From Verrucomicrobiota bacterium (GTDB lineage: Bacteria; Verrucomicrobiota; Verrucomicrobiia; Chthoniobacterales; UBA10450): a stretch of DNA of 23,301 nt. Under the pieces are notes generated by a model. The model did no database searches. It saw only the letters and a list, made by a program, of their open reading frames with translations, and was not told where the DNA came from. Shown here piece by piece: positions 16,971-23,196 of this stretch. Every line of letters starts with the position of its first letter. Positions within the stretch are counted from its first letter, which is position 1. The position numbers and the translations under genes were made by a program. The DNA lies in assembly GCA_003219225.1 (NCBI GenBank), contig QHPZ01000155.1:1-23301 (forward strand), read 5' to 3'.

Positions 16971-17108
16971 AGGCGGAGTTTACCGGGTTTGCCGAGCAGA
17001 GGCAAGCAATTTGCGCGCCGTACCTCTGAATGCCCGCGTTTCGCGCTGTTCTTTAAGCGTGACGGAACACGACTTGCTCTTGCATCTCAGCATTCAAATT
17101 CCCGTCCA

Positions 17109-17342
17109 ATGAAACATCTTTGCTTCGCCGTGTTACTCGGGATCAGTTGCCTCGCGCTGCTCACCAGCCGCGCACAAACGCCGGCGGCAAAACCGGATGA
17201 ACAGGAGCTGCTCACGTTGGTGAAACAAGTGCAGGCGCAGCAGGCGCAAATTGTCGCCAACCAAACCCAGATCGACAGCAAACTGGCCGATCTGGCCGAG
17301 ACCATTCGCGTAGCCCGCATTTATTCCAGCCGGAGTCGCTAA
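17109..17342 (+). CDS. Small exported coiled-coil protein A
   Basis: A 77-residue product with a signal peptide (MKHLCFAVLLGISCLALL, cleavage near SRAQ at about 21-23). The short mature part is rich in Gln, Leu and Glu (ELLTLVKQVQAQQAQIVANQ), with heptad-like spacing that suggests a coiled coil. It starts at an ATG on the plus strand after about 138 bp of non-coding DNA behind divergent rpoN. A second gene of the same design follows after 9 bp. An outer-membrane or periplasmic structural role is possible; no family is recognised. Confidence 0.72.
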   Translation: MKHLCFAVLLGISCLALLTSRAQTPAAKPDEQELLTLVKQVQAQQAQIVANQTQIDSKLADLAETIRVARIYSSRSR

Positions 17343-17351
17343 CGCAAACAA

Positions 17352-17600
17352 ATGAAACGGTTCTGGTTCATCTCAATTTTCGCGGCATTCGCAATGTTTG
17401 GCGCAGACGCGCAATCGCCCACGCCCGCGCCGGTAGCGGCTGCATCGACGATAGACTCCGTGCCAGTTGCCCTCAAACAGCTCCAGGAAATCAAAGCCGC
17501 TAATGAAGAGCTGCTCAGGAAACAGGACGCCGCTCTGCAAAAATTGGACGAGCTCCAGAAAGCCGCCGACGAAATAAAGATCTTCGGCAAACGCAGCTAA
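17352..17600 (+). CDS. Small exported coiled-coil protein B
   Basis: An 82-residue product with a signal peptide (MKRFWFISIFAAFAMFGADA, cleavage near AQS). A Pro/Ala-rich spacer and a C-terminal coiled coil follow (QLQEIKAANEELLRKQDAAL, then LQKLDELQKAADEI). It has the same architecture as the preceding gene and follows it after 9 bp, so the two probably form one transcript and may pair with each other. Function unknown. Confidence 0.72.
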   Translation: MKRFWFISIFAAFAMFGADAQSPTPAPVAAASTIDSVPVALKQLQEIKAANEELLRKQDAALQKLDELQKAADEIKIFGKRS

Positions 17601-17635
17601 GGCTTGTCCTGAGCGCAGCCGAAGGATCGGCAATC

Positions 17636-17685
17636 TGGGAGCGGCCTCAAGCGCCGCGAAGGTCGGGACGCTAAGGTCCCTTCCA
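17636..17685. repeat. REP-like hairpin pair
   Basis: Two adjacent hairpins between convergent genes: GCGGC-CTCAAGC-GCCGC and GGGAC-GCTAAG-GTCCC. The outer ends TGGGA and TTCCA are roughly inverted. It is preceded at 17603-17628 by CTTGTCCTGAGCGCAGCCGA, one arm of a common environmental repeat. The pair could stop transcription from both sides. Confidence 0.55.
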
Positions 17686-17712
17686 CATTTTCACAGCCCA
17701 GCCATGTCCCAT

Positions 17713-18408
17713 TTAGGTAAAGTAGGTTTTGGCTTTGTCCGGATCGAACTTGGGGTAGCCCTGCGCTTCTTTGTAGAGCATGATGGTCGAAGGAAATGGA
17801 TACGCGCTCCAGGTGTTCGGCGCCGGCATGGCAGTAGCCATGTCCGGTTTGTAGCGCTCCTTTTGCACGAGCGCAGGATCAATCGCCAGCACATAACCAG
17901 TCTCGTTGTCTCCGGCGTGTCCGCCGTCTTCGCCGAAGACCTCACGCGTGATGTCACTGCAATACGACCACCAGTTCACCGCCAAAATGCGCGTGCTCGT
18001 TTCGCGGCCGATCTCCTGGGCAAGCGCGCTCAGAATCGCCGTCTGTCCGCCGCCGTGTCCGTTCAGCAGAACGATGTTTCGAAATTTGTTCCTCGCCAAA
18101 CCAGCAAGTACTGCGCGGACATACGCGCGGTAAGCATCTTCGGGAATCGTGAAGCTGCCGGGATACCCGTCGAGAATTCCGGTGAACCCGTAGGCGATTA
18201 CGGGAGCTATCATCGCATTCACTCGGTCAGCGATGGCGTATGCCATCGCCACCGGCGCGATAATGTCAGTGCCATTTGCGGCGACGCCGTGCGGCTCGAG
18301 TGTTCCCAACGGCAGTAGTACGGTGTCGATCTTCGCCGGCACCCATTCGGCGAACTCGAGCCAGTTGATCCGCTCCAGCTCGCGCGTGCTCGGCCCGGAA
18401 TTGCTCAT
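17713..18408 (-). CDS. Creatininase-family amidohydrolase, C-terminus frameshifted
   Basis: Creatininase-family metal enzymes hydrolyse cyclic or amide substrates such as creatinine or formamido-pyrimidines. Motifs present: VLLPLGTLEPHGVAANGTD (the E.HG...GTD metal site, about residues 30-48), PVIAYGFTGIL, FRNIVLLNGHGGGQTAI (LxNGHGGN-like) and GEDGGHAGDNETG (the A/G-G..ETS-like site). The frame stops at AKTYFT, 231 residues. In the next frame, 2 codons on, the sequence reads KWDMAGL then a stop at 17691, which is the expected family C-terminus. About 18-20 residues of the last helix are therefore missing, with a frame change at about 17713-17722. Substrate unknown. It lies downstream of the response regulator gene, separated by a REP element. 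Confidence 0.82.
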   Translation of the reverse strand: MSNSGPSTRELERINWLEFAEWVPAKIDTVLLPLGTLEPHGVAANGTDIIAPVAMAYAIADRVNAMIAPVIAYGFTGILDGYPGSFTIPEDAYRAYVRAVLAGLARNKFRNIVLLNGHGGGQTAILSALAQEIGRETSTRILAVNWWSYCSDITREVFGEDGGHAGDNETGYVLAIDPALVQKERYKPDMATAMPAPNTWSAYPFPSTIMLYKEAQGYPKFDPDKAKTYFT

Positions 18409-18427
18409 TTCGATGTTAAGCGAAACC

Positions 18428-18486
18428 TTGTCGCCACGGCCGTGTGGGCCGTCTGTGTTAGACGCGCCACCGGCGCGTGGCTACAA
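18428..18486. repeat. REP-type inverted hairpin pair
   Basis: Arms with a shared head TTGT.GCCACG. The left hairpin is ACGGCC-GTGTG-GGCCGT; the right, on the opposite strand, is ACGCGCC-GGT-GGCGCGT. Stem sequences differ but pair within each arm. It fills the gap between the response regulator stop and the creatininase start. Confidence 0.78.
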
Positions 18487-18509
18487 AATGTTTCGGCGCG
18501 ACGGCCGCT

Positions 18510-19826
18510 TCATGACGCTTTGGCTTTGCCCTTCGGTTCGAGCTTGCGGTAAAGCGTGGCCATGCTGATGTCGAGCATGCTGGCTGCTTTCTCACGTGAA
18601 CCCCCGCAGTGCGCCAGAGTCGCTTCGATGTAATTGCGTTCCTGTTGCTGAATGAAATCGTCCAGCGTTTCGCCCACCGGCATGGCGGCAATCGCGCTGT
18701 TGGCCTTCTCACCCTGTGCCTCCTGCACGATGTGCGGCGGCAGGTCGCTTGGCAAAATCATGTCGTCTTCGCACAACGCGCACGCCCGCTCGATCGCGTT
18801 CTCCAACTCGCGCACATTTCCCGGATACGAGTAATGGCAAAGAATGTCGACTCCCGCCGGGTCGATTTTCTTCGGTTCGCCACCCGCGGAGCTTGCCTGT
18901 TTTTGCAGAAAATGGTTGACGAGCAACGGCACGTCTTCCAATCGCTCCCGCAACGGCGGGATTTCGACCGGAATCACCGCCAGCCGATAGTAAAGGTCCT
19001 CCCGGAACGTGCCGTCCTTAAGTTTCGGTTGCAGCGGTTCGTTCGTCGCGCCAACCACGCGCACATTGACCGGCGAACTCTTATTGTCTCCGACGCGACG
19101 CACTTCGCGCTCTTGCGTACCGAGATTCGCTTCTTCGAACAAGCCCCGCTTGTCCGCAACCGCGCCCGTGAACGCGCCTTTCTTGTGACCGAACAACTCG
19201 GACTCGAGCAGGTTCTCTGGCAACGCGCTGCAATTGATCGCGACAAACGGATGATGCTGGCGGTTGCTGTTGAAATGCAGACCGCGCGCGATCAATTCCT
19301 TGCCCGTGCCGCTTTCGCCGACGATGAGCACGGTGCTATCGGTGTCGGCGACTTTGTTAACCAAATTGTAGACCTGCTGCATTTTGCGGCTGGTGCCGAC
19401 GATGTTCTCGAAGCGATAGCGGTTCTTGAGTTCCTTGCGGAGATAAACGTTTTCCCGCAGTGCCGCTTGATAATCGAGCGCCCGCTGCACCGTCAGCTGG
19501 AGCTCGTCGATCTTGAACGGCTTGGTCACGTAGTCGTAGGCGCCCATCTTCATCGCCTCGACCGCCGTCTCCACCGTGCCGTAAGCGGTGATCAAAATCA
19601 CCGCTGTTTGCCGGTGATGTTCGCGTACGTGCCGCAAGACATCGAAGCCGGTCATCGTTTCCATCTTGATATCGGCGACGACCACCTGCGGCTGAATGCT
19701 ATCGAGCTGCTCGACCGCTTTCGGCGCCGAATTAAATGGGAAAACCTGGTGACCTTTTTCGCGACAAAGCGTCACGATCACCTCTACCATCGCCGGCTCA
19801 TCATCGATGACAATAATCTTCGCCAT
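18510..19826 (-). CDS. Sigma-54-dependent response regulator (NtrC type) lacking the Walker B block
   Basis: A two-component regulator of the NtrC/AtoC family. Receiver domain residues 1-120: acidic DDE at 8-10, phospho-acceptor Asp52 (VVVADIKM), Thr/Ala ITAYG and Lys105 (TKPFK). AAA+ domain: Walker A GESGTGKE (170-177) and sigma-54-contact loop GAFTGA (218-223). FEEANLGT (to 237) then joins directly to QEREVRRVGDN. Relatives have about 21 residues between these (the LFLDEIGEMP Walker B helix and following LLRVL), so an in-frame block of about 63 nt is missing near 19115. The FREDLYYRLAVIPVEIPPLRER sensor region and a C-terminal Fis-type HTH (SREKAASMLDISMATLYRKL) are intact. As written, ATP hydrolysis would fail. 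The partner kinase is not in the window. Confidence 0.92.
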   Translation of the reverse strand: MAKIIVIDDEPAMVEVIVTLCREKGHQVFPFNSAPKAVEQLDSIQPQVVVADIKMETMTGFDVLRHVREHHRQTAVILITAYGTVETAVEAMKMGAYDYVTKPFKIDELQLTVQRALDYQAALRENVYLRKELKNRYRFENIVGTSRKMQQVYNLVNKVADTDSTVLIVGESGTGKELIARGLHFNSNRQHHPFVAINCSALPENLLESELFGHKKGAFTGAVADKRGLFEEANLGTQEREVRRVGDNKSSPVNVRVVGATNEPLQPKLKDGTFREDLYYRLAVIPVEIPPLRERLEDVPLLVNHFLQKQASSAGGEPKKIDPAGVDILCHYSYPGNVRELENAIERACALCEDDMILPSDLPPHIVQEAQGEKANSAIAAMPVGETLDDFIQQQERNYIEATLAHCGGSREKAASMLDISMATLYRKLEPKGKAKAS

Positions 19827-19916
19827 GAAATCTCAGGCCGGAGAATATTTCAGTTCTGAGAAAAGGCAAAGTCGAAGTGAGAAGTGCGTGATAAGTCCCG
19901 TCCGGTCCGACAACTC

Positions 19917-21092
19917 CTATGTGCGTGTCCCTGCAACCATCACCCACGGCTCCCCGTCAAACGCGATGATCTCCTCAAACACACCACCCCCTCGAAACGG
20001 CACCGCCACAAGATCGGCATGGCCACCGCGGCGAATTTTCCCCAGCGCATTCTCCTGCCTCAACGCCTGCGCCGGATTCACCGTCACCATCCGTAAAATC
20101 TCCTCCGGCGATACATTTGGAAACGTTTTCGAAAACTGCCGTATCTCTGCGAACAAGCTCAGATCATCATTGCTCGCCAGGCTGTCGGTGCCGAGGCAAA
20201 CGTTGAAATCAAGCTGGCGCAGCCGTTCGAACTGAAATGGTGAATGACCAAAATAAGCATGGCTGCGCGGCGAATGGACGAGATGAAATTTCGCCGGCAA
20301 TTTCTCCAGCAACGCGCAATCGCTTTCGGTCAATTCATTGAGGTGCGCGATGATCCAGCCTGGTAGGGCGCGGCCGTCCGCCACCGGACGGATTCGCCGT
20401 GGCGAACCGGGCGCGCCGATAAAAATCTCGAGCGGCGTCTTGCCGCCGCAATCGCTCATCTCTCGCCCGATCTCTTTCAGAAATTCGTGCAGCGGCCCCG
20501 AGGCGTCGCGAAACATCGCCATCTCCTCCGGCGATTCCGCCAAATGCGTCGTCAGCAAAACATTATAAAGCGCGTGCGGCGCCAGCCCCCAACCGGGGCC
20601 CGAGTCCAACGCTTCAACCGCAAGATCGACAACCTCCTTCGCACGTCGCGGTTGGCGCACATCGATCAATTCGGCGAACCACCACGTCCTGATCGGAGGT
20701 TCCAGCTGCGAGATTAACTGCGGAACGGCGGTCAGATTCGCGATCGCTGTCGTTCCAAACTTCATCGCTTCCGCGAACCCAGCCCGAACCGATTCCAGGT
20801 AGTCCGCTTCCGAGAGCTTCGCCCTTTCAGCATTAATGGCGCGGATCCAATCGCTAAACGAGTTCGGCCGCGGAATCCTGCCGCGCAAACAAGTGTAATC
20901 GAGATGACAATGCGCGTTGATTAAGCCGGGCAAGAGCGATCGCTCGCCAAGATCGACAATCTCTCCTGAGTGATGCGCTTTGATTTGCTCAAAGGTCCCC
21001 ACGTCGCTAATTCGAGCGCCAGAAATCGCGACGGCCCCATTGCGGATTGGCGGGCCGTCCATGGTCACAATGACGCTCGCACGGAGGATCAT
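19917..21092 (-). CDS. Amidohydrolase (SsnA/MtaD-like deaminase family), probable in-frame loss
   Basis: A metal-dependent hydrolase of the cytosine-deaminase/chlorohydrolase group, related to SsnA, S-adenosylhomocysteine deaminase and aminofutalosine deaminase. The N-terminal beta part precedes LLPGLINAHCHLDYT (the HxH metal site). Further ligands are in TTHLAESPEEM, VHSPRSHAYF and LGTDSLASND. The C-terminus is NALGKIRRGGHADLVAV. GLAPHALYNVLLTTHLAES lacks about 17-18 residues that family members have between PHALY and the LTTH strand (a helix such as LYR...A), so an in-frame block is probably lost near 20555-20568. The ATG at 21092 is chosen; the frame to a GTG at 21134 would translate a REP element. 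Substrate unresolved. Confidence 0.83.
   Translation of the reverse strand: MILRASVIVTMDGPPIRNGAVAISGARISDVGTFEQIKAHHSGEIVDLGERSLLPGLINAHCHLDYTCLRGRIPRPNSFSDWIRAINAERAKLSEADYLESVRAGFAEAMKFGTTAIANLTAVPQLISQLEPPIRTWWFAELIDVRQPRRAKEVVDLAVEALDSGPGWGLAPHALYNVLLTTHLAESPEEMAMFRDASGPLHEFLKEIGREMSDCGGKTPLEIFIGAPGSPRRIRPVADGRALPGWIIAHLNELTESDCALLEKLPAKFHLVHSPRSHAYFGHSPFQFERLRQLDFNVCLGTDSLASNDDLSLFAEIRQFSKTFPNVSPEEILRMVTVNPAQALRQENALGKIRRGGHADLVAVPFRGGGVFEEIIAFDGEPWVMVAGTRT
20949..20960 (+). repeat. Dispersed 12-mer AAGATCGACAAT, copy 6
   Basis: Exact copy on the plus strand, so the amidohydrolase coding strand reads ATTGTCGATCTT (Ile-Val-Asp-Leu) at a position where this family often has such residues. 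An 11-of-12 copy lies in the same gene at 20622-20633. Confidence 0.85.
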
Positions 21093-21098
21093 GTGCTG

Positions 21099-21169
21099 CT
21101 GTAGCGGCGGTCTATGACCGTCGCAAATATTCACGAGGATAGTGCGACGCTCGCAGAGCGCCGCTACAG
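21099..21169. repeat. REP-type inverted hairpin pair with perfect 11-bp ends
   Basis: Ends CTGTAGCGGCG and CGCCGCTACAG are exact inverted repeats. Each arm folds a small hairpin: GGTC-TAT-GACC on the left and GCTC-TGC-GAGC (read on the minus strand) on the right, a compensating G:C to C:G swap. CGTCGCA follows each. The right end overlaps the stop codon (TAG, 21164-21166) of the DR2241-type gene, and the left end is 6 bp from the amidohydrolase ATG. Confidence 0.88.
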
Positions 21170-21847
21170 ATCACCGCACTCGCCTTTCACCGCCTTGCGA
21201 CATTCCGCCACGAGCAGATTACACGCTTCCTGACAGAGCAGCGGAATCGCGCGCGTCGCTGTAGCCTGGGTCGCTGACCCCGGCCAGGTCGCTTGGTCCT
21301 GCGCCGGATCAAATTTCTGTGGCGGCAACTTTGGCGATGGCACTCCGCCGCACTGGTCGCGGTTCCACAAAATTGTCCGCAAACAACCGCCATCCGAGCG
21401 ACAAAAATTCGCCACGACATCATCGATCTGGTCGTCGGAAATCTTCGCCGCGACTCGATACATTCCCGATTGTCGGTCCAGCGTCTCGCGCAACGGCGTG
21501 GTCGCGAGACGATTTTGCTGCCATGCCGTCAAGATCGCGAACCGCCCCGGGTAAAAATAGTCGAGCGCGCGCCGGAGTTCCCCAACATCGACAACTTCCA
21601 GGCGCCAGCCACGCCGCAGGTTCGGCGCCGTCTTCAGCGGCCGATAGTTTCCAGCATCATCGAACCGCGCGATCACGCTCGCGTCGTCCACACTTCGCGA
21701 AGCCTCCAAATTCTGATGGCCGCCTTCATCATCGCGATGGCAAAGCGCAAATCCGCCGCTACTCGTTTTTGAAATGGCGATCTCGCCGATGCAGCACGCG
21801 CCATTGTTCAGCGCGGCCTTCAGCCCGCGCTCGATTGCTTCCGGCAT
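21164..21847 (-). CDS. DR2241-family Fe-S protein
   Basis: Resembles the C-terminal part of Deinococcus DR2241, where a CbiX-type chelatase is joined to a stabilising domain and a 4Fe-4S-binding domain. Visible: an N-terminal part with IGEIAISKTSSGGFALCHRDDE, a central WRLEVVDVGELRRALDYFYPGRFAILTAW, then FCRSDGGCLRTILWN (Cys pair, residues about 149-155) and LLCQEACNLLVAECRKAVKGEC near the end, giving the expected cluster ligands. Between the Cys groups, a REP element is translated (TWPGSATQATAT, encoded by 21259-21290), lengthening the loop. The stop codon is supplied by another REP. It lies in one directional cluster after CbiX and GAF genes, supporting a metal-tetrapyrrole link. Biochemical role unproven. 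Confidence 0.78.
   Translation of the reverse strand: MPEAIERGLKAALNNGACCIGEIAISKTSSGGFALCHRDDEGGHQNLEASRSVDDASVIARFDDAGNYRPLKTAPNLRRGWRLEVVDVGELRRALDYFYPGRFAILTAWQQNRLATTPLRETLDRQSGMYRVAAKISDDQIDDVVANFCRSDGGCLRTILWNRDQCGGVPSPKLPPQKFDPAQDQATWPGSATQATATRAIPLLCQEACNLLVAECRKAVKGECGDL
21259..21290. repeat. Single REP arm inside a coding region
   Basis: TGTAGCCTGGGTCGCTGACC and following bases form GGGTC-GCT-GACCC inside CCTG/CAGG, with the same TGTAGCC head as intergenic REP elements of this window. It lies in frame inside the DR2241-type gene, between its two cysteine clusters. Confidence 0.72.
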
Positions 21848-21855
21848 CGCGCCGC

Positions 21856-22314
21856 TTATGCCAGGCAGTGCGCGATGAGCCCGGCCGCGCGCTCGAGGAA
21901 TTGTCGATCTTCTTCGCCGAACGCGTTCAGCTTGTCACTGTCGGCGTCGAGCATCCCGAGGATGTGCCGGTGCTCGTTGCGCATGGGCACGATAATTTCC
22001 GAGCGGGTCGTATGAAACGCCGGCAGATAGCGCGCGTCTTTGTGCACATCCCCGACGACAATCGATTTGCCCGATTCCAACGCCGCCCCACACAAGCCCT
22101 GCCTAGTGGGGAAACGTGGATAGGCCGGCGGCTCGTTTCCGGTCCCGGAGAGGATGACGAACTCCTCCTTGACGATCTTGTAGATGGCGACCCAGCGATA
22201 ATTGCGCGCCGAACGGATCATTTCCGCGACCTTCTTCAGGTCTTTCTTCTTACAGCCGCTCGCCAGGACAAACCCCCCGATCTCTTGCAATTTCTTGATC
22301 GTATCGTTGTGCAT
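21856..22314 (-). CDS. GAF-domain protein
   Basis: A 152-residue stand-alone GAF domain. Residues about 15-45 form the first helices; FVILSGTGNEPPAYPRFPTRQGLCGAALESGKSIVVGDVHKDARYL is the core, with TTRSEIIVPMRNEHRHILGMLDAD and a final FGEEDRQFLERAAGLIAHCL helix. The layout recalls free methionine-(R)-sulfoxide reductases, but of their catalytic cysteines only the one in GLCG is matched, so that activity is doubtful. Small-molecule or redox sensing is possible. It lies 8 bp upstream of the DR2241-type gene and 25 bp downstream of the chelatase gene, likely in one operon. The 12-mer copy at 21900 encodes Glu-Asp-Arg-Gln-Phe of the last helix. Confidence 0.82.
   Translation of the reverse strand: MHNDTIKKLQEIGGFVLASGCKKKDLKKVAEMIRSARNYRWVAIYKIVKEEFVILSGTGNEPPAYPRFPTRQGLCGAALESGKSIVVGDVHKDARYLPAFHTTRSEIIVPMRNEHRHILGMLDADSDKLNAFGEEDRQFLERAAGLIAHCLA
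21900..21911 (-). repeat. Dispersed 12-mer AAGATCGACAAT, copy 7
   Basis: Exact copy on the minus strand in the last helix of the GAF protein, in the Asp-Arg-Gln phase. Confidence 0.88.
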
Positions 22315-22339
22315 TGGCAGCTGAGTAGGTCAGACAAGA

Positions 22340-23102
22340 TTATGAGGCCGCGCCCGCGTGCAACTTTTCTCGATCAAAAACCCGGACCTGTTCCAGGATG
22401 ATGTCAGCCACGCCGGCATCGGTTCCGATCGACGGCGCGTAATACAAGCGGCGATTGTCGATCTTGTGCGCGCCGAAAACGGAGGCTGAGCTGCTGGTCG
22501 CGATGCCCACAAGCTCGGGAATGTCCTCGTAGCTGTGCAAGCCATCGGAGATGAAGAACGGCACCACCACCACGTTCGGCGTCTTGGTTAATTGGCGCCA
22601 CTCCGCGACGCGTGGCGGTTCTTCCATATAAACGTTGAGTACTGCCGCGTAACGGTCGCGCGCACGGATTCTTTCGGATTCGCGCTTCGCCGCGACGGCG
22701 CTGTTTTCATTCAAATCGGTGCCATGGGCCACGATTAATAATGAGGTCTCACGTCATTAAGGCGTGATTGCCGACGGGCTCGCAGTACTTCCAAACCTGG
22801 CTGTTCGCGCGCGTCGTCGTGCGGCCGTTCAACTCCAGCTCGCGCGGGATCACCGTCTGGGTGAAATAGCCTTCACTGATAAAATTCGGCACGACGTAAA
22901 CCTCGCGTGCCGCATCGACATCGAAGAAGAAGAGCGCGTCCCGCAGGCTCGGTTCTTCCTTCCAAAAGGCGCACTGCACATCGGCAAGAATCCCGCGCCG
23001 CCGGATTTCGGCCGCATGCGCCAGCGTCGGCGCGCTCGAATCGGGATTCACGGTCGAGCCGTGGCCGACGATCAGCAATCCGGAGTGCTCGTAGCGGTTC
23101 AC
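22340..23102 (-). pseudogene. Two-domain CbiX/SirB-type sirohydrochlorin chelatase-like protein, frameshifted
   Basis: CbiX/SirB proteins insert cobalt or iron into sirohydrochlorin or related tetrapyrroles. The first half (GTG 23102 to 22749) has HSGLLIVGHGSTVNPDSS with the catalytic-type His (GHGS) and YVVPNFISEGYFTQTVIPREL. It ends VGNHALMT, then stops. The second half continues in another frame with ETSLLIVAHGTDLNENSA (second GHG-like His), VVVPFFISDGLHSYEDIPELVG and a C-terminal helix. The linker normally between the halves (about 25 residues, my estimate) is missing at about 22745-22755, and the frame changes. Relatives carry both halves on one chain, so this is one broken gene. It heads a cluster with the GAF and DR2241-type genes. 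Metal and substrate unproven. Confidence 0.84.
22454..22465 (-). repeat. Dispersed 12-mer AAGATCGACAAT, copy 8
   Basis: Exact copy on the minus strand in the second CbiX-like half, read as His-Lys-Ile-Asp-Asn. Confidence 0.9.
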
Positions 23103-23111
23103 CTCACATAA

Positions 23112-23189
23112 TTAACCACGAAGACCACGAAGGGCACGAAGGTTTCCGTCTGAATATGCTTCGTGATCTTCGTGTCCTTCGTGGTAAAA
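23112..23189. repeat. Inverted repeat of CACGAAG units
   Basis: The left arm is TTAACCACGAAGACCACGAA followed by GGGCACGAAGG; the right arm (minus strand) is TTTTACCACGAAGGACACGA followed by AGATCACGAAG. Each arm has three CACGAAG units about 9-10 bp apart. It lies between divergently transcribed genes, just upstream of the aldo/keto reductase. This class of CACGAAG repeat is common in environmental genomes. Confidence 0.8.
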
Positions 23190-23196
23190 TTCCGGA

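Noticed and set aside
18609..19859. Plus-strand reading frame of 416 aa
   Set aside because: Entirely antisense to the response regulator, with no recognisable motif; long antisense frames are expected at this G+C.
21093..21134. Upstream GTG start for the amidohydrolase
   Set aside because: The extra codons translate a REP element; the ATG at 21092 begins the family domain directly.
21319..22401. Plus-strand reading frame of 360 aa
   Set aside because: Antisense to the DR2241-type and GAF genes; Arg/Ser-rich without motifs.
2387..22465. AAGATCGACAAT as a conserved protein motif
   Set aside because: It is read in three different phases and on both strands and also occurs in a spacer, so no single peptide is conserved.
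3700..22760. Programmed frameshifting or introns to explain the broken genes
   Set aside because: Conserved residues are absent at each break, not interrupted by extra sequence, and no slippery site is visible; neither mechanism restores missing codons.
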